This document shows, one piece after another, positions 22,817 to 31,020 of a stretch of 64,000 nucleotides of DNA (the stretch's first letter is position 1; each line of letters starts with the position of its first letter). The stretch covers positions 124,001 through 188,000 of the forward strand of contig JALEFZ010000005.1 in the NCBI GenBank assembly GCA_022760475.1, given 5' to 3'. Both the position numbers and the translations under genes were made by a program. Origin of the DNA: Bacteroidia bacterium (lineage in GTDB: Bacteria; Bacteroidota; Bacteroidia; J057). Under the pieces are notes generated by a model. The model did no database searches. It saw nothing but the letters and a program-made list of their open reading frames with translations, and had not been told where the DNA came from.

Positions 22817-24721
22817 ATGAGGAGAACTTTCGGCATTTATTTACTCTTATCAATCACCTTCTATCTCTGTCCTGGCAATTACTTGTTTGCAGGATTGGGA
22901 GATAGCCTGTCCAGTGAATTGGCTGGAATAAAAGATCATTCCGAAAGGTATGACTTCGCCTATCAGCAAGCTAAAAAATACCTCTTTAGCAAGCCTGAAA
23001 TTGCAAAGGCTTACTGCAAGTTATGTATTTCTGGGAGTCGTGAGCAAAATTTACCCTTCAAAGAGTATAGTTGCCTGTTAAGCCTGGGTACGCACTTCCT
23101 AATTCTTCCAGACCCTGATTCGGCTAAATGGGCTTATGATAAAGTGATTGACGGTTTCCCCAAGCACATGGATAGCCTCTTGGTTGCCAGGGCTACTAAA
23201 AACATGGGCTTGGTTTACTTCAGGTCTGGTGATTTTCAACAGGCCTTAGCGGATTATCAGAAAGCAAGTAAAATTTTTTATAAGTTAGATAGACCCGTCT
23301 ATTATGCCAATCTGATGGACATTGGCAATGTATTCCTTCGTCTTGAGGATAATGAAAATGCAAGACAAAACCTCTGGGAAGCACTGAATTACATTGATCC
23401 GGAAAAAAATACGAGGTGGTATGCAAATACACTTAATAGCTATGGCATTCTTCTGGAGAATGAAAAAAAATATGACTCCCTTGCACATTATTATAGAAGG
23501 TCATATGTGTTGAAGAAGAAGCTAAACGATATTTATGGTCAGTCTGTATCGCTAAATAATATCGGTAATATTTTTTCAAGGTACACACCCAATCCTGACT
23601 CTGCCATCAAATATTACAAACTAGGCATTGAAATAGCCGAAAAGTATAGGTTGAAAAAGGAGTTGGCACAGTTATATCTGAATATTGCCAATGCCTATGA
23701 GACCCGTAAGCAATACGAGTTGGCGGCAAGCCTTAGAGATTCTGCCTTACAGATAGGCATTTCAACTAAGAACTATGAAACCCAAAGAAAGGCCATTTGG
23801 GGCTTAGCAATGGTGAAAGGTAAGTTTTTGGGAGAATATGCGGAAGCATTTGAGTTGCTTCGTAAGCATCGCTATATCGAAGATACGGTCTTTAACAGGG
23901 GAAAATTGGAAGCAATTGAAGAGATGAATGCCAAATATGAAAGCGCCGAAAATCAGCGAAGGTTGGCTGAAGTGAAGGCAGATCTTCGCCAAAGGCAGTT
24001 TTTGTCTACTCTGTTTGGTGGGATTTCCTTGCTTCTTGCCCTGCTTGGTTTCCTGATTTGGTTTCGAGGACGAAGCCTTAGAAGGGCAGCCGTCCAGGAA
24101 ACCAAAATTGTCGAACAAGAAAAAGGCTTAAAGGCCATAATTAAGGCAACTGAGGAAGAAAGAAGAAGAATTGCCCGGGATTTGCACGATGGCATTGGGC
24201 AGGAATTGGCAGCACTCCAATTGGCCTTTGACTCTAAAGGGGGTAGGCAGGACGCCAGTTTATCTTTACGCCTACAAGAGGCAAGCCAAAAACTCAGGAC
24301 GGTATCTCATCAAATGATGCCAAGGGCACTGGAACTTGCAGGTTTAGAGGCCGCACTTCGAGAATTGGTCGAAAAAAGCATGACAGGAACCCCCATCAAT
24401 GCCCAATTTGATGCCTTTGGAATTCCCAAAGACCTGGATAAGGACATAAGCTTGGTAATTTATCGGGTAGCCCAGGAGCTACTTAATAATGTCCTGAAAC
24501 ATTCAAGCGCGTCAAATGTAGATATTCTTCTAACCCACAGCTCTCAAAAAATAAGCCTAGTCATAGAGGATGATGGGAACGGCTTTAAAAGCGAGGAAAT
24601 AGAGGAAGGCCTTGGCTTGTCCAATATGCGGAGTCGGCTTGCAACAGTTAATGGAGAACTCCAATTTGAGTCAGGGGAAGATCGGGGCTTAAGGGCAATT
24701 GCTAACATTCCATTATCATGA
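22817..24721 (+). CDS. TPR-containing sensor histidine kinase, NarX/HisKA_3 type
   Basis: 634 residues. Signal peptide 1-25 (ending YLFA); TPR repeats at about 60-340 in the predicted periplasmic part (for example MGLVYFRSGDFQQALADY); coiled coil about 365-395; membrane segment about 395-413 (FLSTLFGGISLLLALLGFLIW). The HisKA_3 dimerisation domain has its phospho-acceptor His457 in RDLHDGIGQE. The HATPase domain (about 530-634) has the N-box VAQELLNNVLKHS and the G-box GLGLSNMRSRL. It probably senses a periplasmic cue and phosphorylates the regulator at 24718, whose start overlaps its stop by 4 bp (translational coupling). Its layout parallels the adenylate cyclase at 14317: TPRs, one membrane helix, output domain. 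Confidence 0.93.
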   Translation: MRRTFGIYLLLSITFYLCPGNYLFAGLGDSLSSELAGIKDHSERYDFAYQQAKKYLFSKPEIAKAYCKLCISGSREQNLPFKEYSCLLSLGTHFLILPDPDSAKWAYDKVIDGFPKHMDSLLVARATKNMGLVYFRSGDFQQALADYQKASKIFYKLDRPVYYANLMDIGNVFLRLEDNENARQNLWEALNYIDPEKNTRWYANTLNSYGILLENEKKYDSLAHYYRRSYVLKKKLNDIYGQSVSLNNIGNIFSRYTPNPDSAIKYYKLGIEIAEKYRLKKELAQLYLNIANAYETRKQYELAASLRDSALQIGISTKNYETQRKAIWGLAMVKGKFLGEYAEAFELLRKHRYIEDTVFNRGKLEAIEEMNAKYESAENQRRLAEVKADLRQRQFLSTLFGGISLLLALLGFLIWFRGRSLRRAAVQETKIVEQEKGLKAIIKATEEERRRIARDLHDGIGQELAALQLAFDSKGGRQDASLSLRLQEASQKLRTVSHQMMPRALELAGLEAALRELVEKSMTGTPINAQFDAFGIPKDLDKDISLVIYRVAQELLNNVLKHSSASNVDILLTHSSQKISLVIEDDGNGFKSEEIEEGLGLSNMRSRLATVNGELQFESGEDRGLRAIANIPLS

Positions 24722-25368
24722 GGAAGAAAATAATCCTTGTAGATGACCATGAACTCTTCACAGAAGGCTTGGTACAAATGATCGAAGAAGAAACAGACCT
24801 GGAGGTCGTGGCTACCTATACCAATGGTTTGCAGGCCTTAGAACAGGTTCCCAAGCATCCCGACCTGGACCTGCTGTTGATGGACCTGGATATGCCCATC
24901 ATGGATGGGATGAAAGCAAGTAAAGAACTTCGAGCCAAGATGCCTGAATTACCCATTGTTATACTGAGTATGCACCACGAAAAAGTCATCGTACAAAAAC
25001 TGGTTCAGCAAGGTGTGAATGGCTACATCCTGAAGAGCAGCAGCAAAAAGGAGTTTTTGCAGGGAATATATGCAGTATTGAAGGGGATAAGGTTTTATTC
25101 AAGCCGATTGACTGAAGGGCTCATTCAGGAAGAAAAAGTCTTGCCGAACGCTCAAAGTTCCCTCAAATCTCTGGCAATGCTGACAGAAAGGGAAGTAGAG
25201 GTGCTTAAACTACTGGCTGAAGGGAATACGAGCAAAGAAATCGCAGATGTATTGGCCCTGTCTCCACAAACTGTGGATGGATATCGAAAAGCCCTGATCA
25301 AAAAGCTGAATAGCAAAAATGTGGCAGGTTTGATTCGAATTGCATTTAGGGAAGGCCTGATAAGTTGA
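24718..25368 (+). CDS. NarL/FixJ-type response regulator
   Basis: 216 residues. Receiver domain 1-120 with acidic pocket Asp9-Asp10 (ILVDDHEL), phospho-acceptor Asp56 (LLLMDLDMPIMDG) and the conserved Lys after YILK. The LuxR-type helix-turn-helix (about 150-213) shows LTEREVEVLKLLAEGNTSKEIAD and SPQTVDGYRKALIKKL. It is the cognate partner of the kinase at 22817, with which it overlaps by 4 bp. A transcription factor; targets are not visible. The degenerate receiver gene starts 86 bp downstream. Confidence 0.95.
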   Translation: MRKKIILVDDHELFTEGLVQMIEEETDLEVVATYTNGLQALEQVPKHPDLDLLLMDLDMPIMDGMKASKELRAKMPELPIVILSMHHEKVIVQKLVQQGVNGYILKSSSKKEFLQGIYAVLKGIRFYSSRLTEGLIQEEKVLPNAQSSLKSLAMLTEREVEVLKLLAEGNTSKEIADVLALSPQTVDGYRKALIKKLNSKNVAGLIRIAFREGLIS

Positions 25369-25453
25369 GCCCCCCAAAAATGGGAACATTTATACTGAAA
25401 AACGGGGTTTCGAATTCTTACGATAGAAGCGACCTTGCAGGAAAGCATGTGTA

Positions 25454-25864
25454 GTGAAGAGAATCATCCTGGTTGACAGGCAAAAGTTATTTGCCGAAGG
25501 CATTGCGAGTTTGCTGGAAAAAAGTCCCAATTGGAAAGTCATCGATATTTTCCATGATGGGGCAGAGGCGATCCGGGAAGTACCTGGTAGGTACGCAGAT
25601 TTACTTATCATGTCCTTGGATCTGGCTCACCAAAATGGACTTGAAGCCTGCAAAGCCATTCACAAACTTTGCCCCAAGCTCCCAATCATCCTTTGGGAAT
25701 CGTATTGGTCATCAGACTTGCTTAGGATTGCCAGAAAGAATGGGGCTGGAACCATTCTCTCCAAAGACATTTCTTTTCCTGAACTGGCATATGCGGTAGA
25801 ATTAAGTATCCGCGGTTCTCATTATTTTTCTCCTTCCATCACCGAATATTTGCTTAATTCCTGA
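25454..25864 (+). CDS. Stand-alone degenerate receiver (pseudo-receiver) domain protein
   Basis: 136 residues from a GTG start; the upstream frame is blocked by a nearby TAG. It aligns along its whole length with the receiver of the neighbouring regulator, from ILVDRQKLFAEGI to SPSITEYLL, and ends where that protein enters its DNA-binding domain. Two residues needed for phosphotransfer are changed: the second acid of the metal pocket is Arg9 (VDRQ for VDDH), and the phospho-acceptor position is Ser54 (IMSLDLAHQNG for LMDLDMPIMDG). The Lys near residue 114 is kept. It cannot be phosphorylated in the usual way and has no output domain, so it may modulate the upstream kinase/regulator pair by binding. 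The frame is intact and a terminator follows. Confidence 0.8.
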   Translation: MKRIILVDRQKLFAEGIASLLEKSPNWKVIDIFHDGAEAIREVPGRYADLLIMSLDLAHQNGLEACKAIHKLCPKLPIILWESYWSSDLLRIARKNGAGTILSKDISFPELAYAVELSIRGSHYFSPSITEYLLNS

Positions 25865-25894
25865 TGTAATTCCTTTTATGATTGAAATAAAAAT

Positions 25895-25923
25895 GCCCCA
25901 AGCAAGGATTTCCTTGTTGGGGC
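25895..25923. terminator. Bidirectional intrinsic terminator
   Basis: Stem formed by GCCCCAA-G-CAAGGA and TCCTTG-TTGGGGC with one bulge and a tight loop. It separates the convergent pseudo-receiver gene (ends 25864) and outer membrane protein gene (ends 25948). T-richness is modest on both sides. Confidence 0.7.
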
Positions 25924-25947
25924 GAAAAGGGGGTTGGTGGGAATTTT

Positions 25948-26838
25948 TTATAAGGATCTTATCAAACCTGGGATTTTCTTTGTGGCAGCTTTTCTTTCTT
26001 TGTAAGGACCTTCATAATAGTTGGCTCCCGATTGCAAGGCGAAGGTAAACATTAGCCTCATGAAGCCGTTGGCACCGGGCATTTTACCCAATTCGAATGT
26101 CGTAATCACCGGACATAGACCACCTGTGGCCTCTATATCAAAGCCCAGACGAAACCCACTGCCACTCTCAACCGGTGCTGATGCGTCCACTGCATTGACT
26201 CCACCAAACATAAAGTCAAGGTAATAACCCATAGCCAAGCCTTGGTCTTTATCTCCATATCCTTCCAGTTCCAGCTTCGCGTATCTTCTTCCCGTTCTAC
26301 TCAGTCCGACAAATACCCCAGTTACGCTTTGTGTATTACTTTGTAGAGGGAAATTGTTATGAAAAGCACCGGCTCGGATGCTCCTTTCTACCACACGATT
26401 GTAGGGAAAATTGATGTATTTGGTGGTATTACCTGTTGACTTCACATTGAACCTGGATTCTCGGATGTTTCCAGATCCATCTGTAAGGTTGATTCCTTTT
26501 CTCAGCCATACATACTCACCATGGGCTTCTGCGATAATTCCTCCCAGTTTTTTGATCCCACTTGCATTTTCGTCTTCCCGACTCTTGTTAAGGTACATGG
26601 CACTACTCAGTCTTCCGTGTACCCTCAGTCGATCAACAGGTCTTATGTAAAAGTCTACTCCAGGACCTCCCATGGGTTCCCCATCTATAAAGAAGAAGTC
26701 TAGTGGAGAGATGCCAATAGATACCTTGGCTGATTTGGGGGAGTTCGTTTTAACTTTATAGTTCACAGTTTGGCCACTGGAAAACTGAGCCATAAAAGCA
26801 AAAAAGAACAAGGTAATGATGATTTTTGAAGTTTTCAT
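25948..26838 (-). CDS. Predicted outer membrane beta-barrel protein, unknown function
   Basis: 296 residues with a signal peptide (1-22, ending SSGQ). The mature part alternates hydrophobic and polar residues with frequent aromatic and Gly positions (for example VSIGISPLDFFFIDG, RYAKLELEGYGD, FMRLMFTFALQSG), as expected of an outer membrane barrel of about 10-14 strands. No family is recognised and the C-terminus does not end in Phe but in a short basic tail (KKIPGLIRSL). It stands alone, convergent with the receiver gene, and upstream of a gene-free stretch containing a dispersed repeat. Confidence 0.6.
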   Translation of the reverse strand: MKTSKIIITLFFFAFMAQFSSGQTVNYKVKTNSPKSAKVSIGISPLDFFFIDGEPMGGPGVDFYIRPVDRLRVHGRLSSAMYLNKSREDENASGIKKLGGIIAEAHGEYVWLRKGINLTDGSGNIRESRFNVKSTGNTTKYINFPYNRVVERSIRAGAFHNNFPLQSNTQSVTGVFVGLSRTGRRYAKLELEGYGDKDQGLAMGYYLDFMFGGVNAVDASAPVESGSGFRLGFDIEATGGLCPVITTFELGKMPGANGFMRLMFTFALQSGANYYEGPYKERKAATKKIPGLIRSL

Positions 26839-27017
26839 TTCTTAAGCAATTGTAATTAAGACTTGTGTGTCAGATTGATTAATTATCTGATGCACAAGTA
26901 AGTCCTACTCGCCAATTGCCTGAATCCCTATTTTTGGGGGAATGCCAACCAAAATTAGGGGACAGCGTGAAGAATGATCAATTTGAAGTGACTTGAGATA
27001 CTGGTGCAGACTTGCTT

Positions 27018-27096
27018 AGAAGCTGTTTAAGTTTAGATTTTTGAGTTTGCAGGTAGGAATTTAAGGTTCAGAGGAAATGATTTTTTAACAGCTTCT
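27018..27096 (+). repeat. Dispersed intergenic repeat, family 2, copy A
   Basis: About 79 bp bounded by AGAAGCTG at the left and CAGCTTCT at the right, so the ends form an inverted repeat. Internal blocks GATTTTTGAGTTT and GAGGAAATGATTTTT recur in reverse orientation at 48601-48667. The right end overlaps the stop codon of the gene at 27096. Confidence 0.7.
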
Positions 27097-27857
27097 TAAT
27101 CAATATTTACTTCTATGGTCTGGTGGTTGCTGTCCGCCTGGATATCGCCGATCAACTCCCAATCTCCTAGTTCGTCTGAGACCCATCTTTTTTGAAGGGG
27201 TAGGCTTTTGTTGTTTTGAAGGAGTTCTTGTTGGTTAATGTCCCAAATCTGGTACCCAATGAGGTCGTCCTTATCTATCAGTGCCCATATATTTTGGAAA
27301 ATGTTTTGAGCTTGCTTTACAGCTTCTTCAACAGCCAGCTCTATGCCATCCACAAAGGACTCGACCTTGGCCTGAAAATACTTCCTGATGGATTCCTGAA
27401 TATTTTCTACGTCTATGATCTTTACATCGAAGTCCCGTATGGCCTGGTTTACTGCTTTTTGTACATAATCATTCAATGCCTTATGCCCTGCTTCGGCACC
27501 TGCCTTACTTACATTTTCCTTTTCCATCAAAACTGCTACCACACCTATGATTCCAGGAATTTCATAATTGAAGAATGGTACCTCAATGGGTCGTAAGGTC
27601 GTTTCAAATAGGCCTACGTCCAGTGGGATATGAATGGTCTCCCCTGAGTTTACTGACTCTATCCCCAGGTTTCCGTGGCTACCTTCAGAAAATTTAAAAA
27701 ATGCCTCTCCCTTCAACTCAAACTCCTTGCTGAGCGAAACCTGCTCTCCATCTATCTTGAAGAAAATGGTCCAAAGGTAAGGCTCGGTTTTGCGCCAACC
27801 TGTGCCTTCCTGATGACAAATCAAGCGTTTTAGGTGGGCATTTATGGGAAGTGACAT
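27096..27857 (-). CDS. Hypothetical protein, unknown function
   Basis: 253 residues, no signal peptide. The first half is beta-rich (a WTIFFKIDGEQVSL strand pattern and EGSHGNLGIESVNSGETIHIPLD). A predicted alpha-helical middle follows (about 115-190, ENVSKAGAEAGHKALNDYVQKA...), then a short C-terminal beta part ending DSNHQTIEVNID. The middle is rich in Asp, Glu and Gln and could pack as a helical bundle. I do not recognise a family; the layout vaguely recalls proteins that combine a ligand-binding beta-sandwich with a helical oligomerisation region. Its stop codon lies inside the end of the repeat at 27018-27096. The ribosomal protein operon starts divergently 148 bp away. Confidence 0.6.
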   Translation of the reverse strand: MSLPINAHLKRLICHQEGTGWRKTEPYLWTIFFKIDGEQVSLSKEFELKGEAFFKFSEGSHGNLGIESVNSGETIHIPLDVGLFETTLRPIEVPFFNYEIPGIIGVVAVLMEKENVSKAGAEAGHKALNDYVQKAVNQAIRDFDVKIIDVENIQESIRKYFQAKVESFVDGIELAVEEAVKQAQNIFQNIWALIDKDDLIGYQIWDINQQELLQNNKSLPLQKRWVSDELGDWELIGDIQADSNHQTIEVNID

Positions 27858-27954
27858 GCTAAAGTGAATGTTGGAAGATGTGGGATTAAATTAAGTCAAA
27901 ATAAGATATAAGGACAATTTGCCTAATAAATAATGGTCAATTCAGTTCTAATTA

Positions 27955-27985
27955 TTGCAAAGCAATCATTGATTGTTTAACTTTG
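27955..27985 (+). promoter_or_regulatory. Promoter of the rpsF-rpsR-rplI operon
   Basis: TTG (27955-27957) and TAACTTTG (27978-27985) with 20 bp between them match the Bacteroidota -33/-7 pattern. The predicted start of transcription is about 15 bp before the rpsF ATG, leaving almost no room for an S6/S18-binding leader. Confidence 0.75.
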
Positions 27986-28005
27986 CAGTCCATTTTTCAA
28001 TTATT

Positions 28006-28392
28006 ATGATGGATATCAAACCCGTCTCATTTAAACATGAATATGAGACAGTGTTCATTCTCGCTCCCGATCTGCCTGAGAATGGACACCAAAAGGCAGT
28101 GGACAAATTTGTCCAAATGATTAAAGACAACGATGGGAAAATCCACAACATCGAGCGCTGGGGCGTGAGAAGGCTGGCTTATCCCATAAGAAGAAAGACA
28201 AGCGGTTACTACGTTTACATCGAGTTTGAGGGTAAGCCTGAATTTGTAGCTGAGTTGGAGCAGAACTACCGTTACGACGACGCTGTGATGCGCTACCTGA
28301 CTGTGAAATTGGACAAGCACTCATTGGCCTTTAATGTAAAGCGTCGTGAGCAAGGATTTGGACTAAGAAAAGACGCAAAAACCGGTAACTAG
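28006..28392 (+). CDS. rpsF: 30S ribosomal protein S6
   Basis: 128 residues from ATG 28006 (a second ATG follows directly at 28009). The open frame reaches back to 27973, but that extension overlaps the -7 promoter element and lacks family similarity. Motifs: [16 protein letters not shown] at the start, a central [17 protein letters not shown] block and [18 protein letters not shown]6 binds the central domain of 16S rRNA as a heterodimer with S18, whose gene follows after 14 bp. The C-terminal 15 residues are basic. Confidence 0.97.
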   Translation: MMDIKPVSFKHEYETVFILAPDLPENGHQKAVDKFVQMIKDNDGKIHNIERWGVRRLAYPIRRKTSGYYVYIEFEGKPEFVAELEQNYRYDDAVMRYLTVKLDKHSLAFNVKRREQGFGLRKDAKTGN

Positions 28393-28406
28393 TAAATCGT
28401 AACATC

Positions 28407-28706
28407 ATGGCTCAAGGAAGAGGAAGAGGACGAGGCAGAGGTAGAGGAAATATCGGACCCACAGCGGTTAACCGAATCAAAACCGAAGCTCGTCAGAAAA
28501 AGTACTGCCGCTTTAAGAAAGCCGGCATCAAGTATATCGACTACAAAGACCCTGACTTCTTATTGAAGTTTGTCAACGAACAGGGAAAGATCCTGCCCCG
28601 TCGTATAACGGGAACCAGCTTGAAGTTCCAGCGCCGCCTGTCTGTGGCTATTAAGCGCGCCCGCCACTTGGCCCTTTTACCATTTGTAACCGACGAATTG
28701 AAGTAA
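28407..28706 (+). CDS. rpsR: 30S ribosomal protein S18 with Arg-Gly repeat extension
   Basis: 99 residues. The S18 core is clear ([20 protein letters not shown], then [19 protein letters not shown] and ARHLALLPF). The N-terminus carries an unusual [10 protein letters not shown] tract at about residues 4-14 before the core, an RGG-like RNA-binding tail. S18 pairs with S6 on 16S rRNA. It lies between rpsF and rplI in the standard order; the rplI ATG follows after 3 bp. Confidence 0.97.
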   Translation: MAQGRGRGRGRGRGNIGPTAVNRIKTEARQKKYCRFKKAGIKYIDYKDPDFLLKFVNEQGKILPRRITGTSLKFQRRLSVAIKRARHLALLPFVTDELK

Positions 28707-28709
28707 GCA

Positions 28710-29156
28710 ATGGAAATCATCCTTAAACAACCCGTCAAGAATCTTGGGGACAAAGACGATGTGGTAAAAGTGAAGCCTGGCTATGCACGTAATTACCTCA
28801 TTCCTCAAGGGATGGCCATCTTGGCCACCGCTTCCGCCAAAAAAGAATTGGCAGAAAAGATCAGACAGCGCTCTCACAAACTTGAGTTCATCAAGAACCA
28901 GGCGCTTGAGGAATCTGAAAAGCTGAATGGATTGAAGCTATCTATCGAAACCCTTGCTGGTGCCGATGGAAAACTTTTCGGTTCTGTTACTGCCCTTCAG
29001 GTTGCTAATAAATTGAAAGAGAAAGGCTTCGAAATCGACAGAAAAACCATCACCCTCGACGACATCCGTAATACAGGAGAATATACAGCTATCATTCACC
29101 TGCACAAGGAAGTCAAAGCAGAGGTGGAGATTGAGGTAATCCGCAAGGAAGACTAA
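28710..29156 (+). CDS. rplI: 50S ribosomal protein L9
   Basis: 148 residues, standard length. The N-terminal domain starts MEIILKQPVKNLGDKDDVVKV and contains PGYARNYLIPQGMA, the 23S rRNA-binding loop. A long connecting helix (about 43-75) leads to the C-terminal domain (ADGKLFGSVTALQVANKL). L9 helps keep the reading frame. Last gene of the rpsF operon, closed by the terminator at 29178-29209. Confidence 0.97.
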   Translation: MEIILKQPVKNLGDKDDVVKVKPGYARNYLIPQGMAILATASAKKELAEKIRQRSHKLEFIKNQALEESEKLNGLKLSIETLAGADGKLFGSVTALQVANKLKEKGFEIDRKTITLDDIRNTGEYTAIIHLHKEVKAEVEIEVIRKED

Positions 29157-29177
29157 TCATCTCTTTCCATAAAAAAG

Positions 29178-29209
29178 AAAACTCCTGGCCTCAAACCAGG
29201 AGTTTTTTT
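29178..29209 (+). terminator. Intrinsic terminator after rplI
   Basis: An 11-bp stem AAAACTCCTGG / CCAGGAGTTTT with a 7-nt loop is followed by T residues. The A-run at its left also allows use by the convergent gene ending at 29230. Confidence 0.9.
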
Positions 29210-29229
29210 AGTGGCTGACTTAAGCTGCT

Positions 29230-31020
29230 TTATTTAACTTTTACCAACTTCTTTCTGACAGAGAAGTCTATACCCTTGATACTTAGGTAGTAAATTCCTG
29301 CATTCATGCCTGTCATATCCATTTCAAGTATGCTACCTGCTTCGCTCTCCAGCCTTTGTTGCATATAAATCCTTCCGCTAAGGTCTTGGAGCTGTACATC
29401 GACTGTCCCCATATCAGCTTCCATTTTGACGGTCATCATGCCATTCGTTGGATTGGGGAAGGTGGATACAAGCGATGTCTCAGTCGTAAAGGTCAAAGGG
29501 GGTCCACTGCCTCCAACCGCAGGCTCACAAAGCTCATACAAGAATACCGTATCATTTTCAATAGAAATGGGGTAATTGCCTATCTGAACCCTAAATGAAG
29601 TCAGACCTGTGAGGCTTCCAATCTGGGTCTCTGAAAAAGGCCCTTCAAAAGGAACATTTACCTCCTGGAAAGTTGCACTGTGGGCAACTGCATCCAGTTT
29701 TTGTCCATAACAACTCCCCGTGTCTGTAGATGCAGGATATATTTTACTGACACTCAGCCCAGCCTTTGAATCTCCTATTTGTTCCTCATAATAAAAGGAA
29801 GGGTAAGAAAGCAGCAAGGAGTTATCACTTCCGTTGGCTATGTTCAGCCGATCGTGGAAATTGCCTCCGCCACCCAACTGGGCATTTGCCTGGAGTACCT
29901 CACCTTGTTCGTCTACATCTACCCTTATGAAGGGAGCCGCAAGTCCTTCAGAGAGGTCAAGGACTACATCGCTATTTTGGTCAAGAGAAGGGGCAAAGAT
30001 CGAAGTGCCGTTGTCAGTGTCCCCAATGTAAAAGGGTACCAGGTCAAATGTAGTGAAGCTCTCAGAGGTGTACACCTGGGTAAAGTTTACATTGCCAATA
30101 CTGTCTAACTCTGTGAGGACTATTGGAAAGTACCCTATGATAGCAATCCGTGTAGAAGATCCATCTGATACAATGTCAGTTGGTAAAAACTCCTGATGGT
30201 CAATCAGGGCTTTTTTATAGATAAAATTATCAGAACTATCCACTTTAAAGGCAGCTACGCTGATGATGTGTTTTCCATTCAAGGCAGAATCAATGCCTAC
30301 AATTCCTGCGGCAACGCTCAACTCATCATTCTCATTCAAACTCAATATGGGACTGTGGATGAGGCCGTTAGGTCCTCTGAGGATAAAAGACTTTTTCTCC
30401 AGAAAATTTCCGTTCCCGTCTAGGGAAATAAGGCCTACGCCAGAGAAACTCCCATTTGGGTTGCTGTGACTGAAATACGAATCTGCTGTGGCGATTAGAA
30501 CTTCTCCATCGCTTTTGACAAATAGATCTACCCGATAAGACCTCATGCTATGATTGGGATTTGGGTCGATTGACTTCACCCATAAGATGTTTCCAAGGGC
30601 ATCGATCTTTATCAGTATTTCTATCTGGCTAAAGTTTTGACGTGAGCTGAAGATTAAATAGGCACCTCCATCTGGTGAAGCAGCCAGTTCAATGCCAGGG
30701 CTGGAAAAAATAATATCTTCACCCAAAGAAATCTTTCTCGTCCAAATGCTGTCTCCTACAGAATTGGTTTTATATAAGCTTATGCCTACATCGCTTTTGT
30801 TATCCAGAGAGTATTGATATCGGAATGCGTTTAGGAGATCTCCATTTACCAACTCTATTATTTGAGAATTGCTGATATGCTTTTCGACATCAACTTGTTT
30901 GCCCAGTACCACCTCTTTTCCAGGAGAAGGAATGATGGCTTTGATAAATCCTGTATTGGATTGGCCAAACACATTGCCCAACCAGCAACCCAATAGGATG
31001 AAAGTAATCATTTGTTTCAT
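29230..31020 (-). CDS. T9SS-secreted protein of unknown function
   Basis: 596 residues. Signal peptide 1-19 (ending VFGQ). The body consists of beta-rich repeats of the kind seen in delayed beta-propellers: SVGDSIWTRKISLGEDIIFSS, PDGGAYLIFSSRQN and DALGNILWVKSIDPN recur with variations about every 50-60 residues over 50-400. Similar repeats are common in Bacteroidota surface proteins annotated as SBBP-repeat or propeller proteins. The C-terminal 80 residues are a T9SS type A sorting domain (TFPNPTNGMMTVKM to VRKKLVKVK). It is exported to the surface, but no enzymatic residues are recognised. Convergent with the rplI operon. Confidence 0.78.
   Translation of the reverse strand: MKQMITFILLGCWLGNVFGQSNTGFIKAIIPSPGKEVVLGKQVDVEKHISNSQIIELVNGDLLNAFRYQYSLDNKSDVGISLYKTNSVGDSIWTRKISLGEDIIFSSPGIELAASPDGGAYLIFSSRQNFSQIEILIKIDALGNILWVKSIDPNPNHSMRSYRVDLFVKSDGEVLIATADSYFSHSNPNGSFSGVGLISLDGNGNFLEKKSFILRGPNGLIHSPILSLNENDELSVAAGIVGIDSALNGKHIISVAAFKVDSSDNFIYKKALIDHQEFLPTDIVSDGSSTRIAIIGYFPIVLTELDSIGNVNFTQVYTSESFTTFDLVPFYIGDTDNGTSIFAPSLDQNSDVVLDLSEGLAAPFIRVDVDEQGEVLQANAQLGGGGNFHDRLNIANGSDNSLLLSYPSFYYEEQIGDSKAGLSVSKIYPASTDTGSCYGQKLDAVAHSATFQEVNVPFEGPFSETQIGSLTGLTSFRVQIGNYPISIENDTVFLYELCEPAVGGSGPPLTFTTETSLVSTFPNPTNGMMTVKMEADMGTVDVQLQDLSGRIYMQQRLESEAGSILEMDMTGMNAGIYYLSIKGIDFSVRKKLVKVK

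Noticed and set aside
25865-25947. Lost helix-turn-helix domain after the degenerate receiver by a recent frameshift
   Set aside because: Only 83 bases separate it from the next gene, they contain a terminator, and no HTH-coding remnant appears in another frame.
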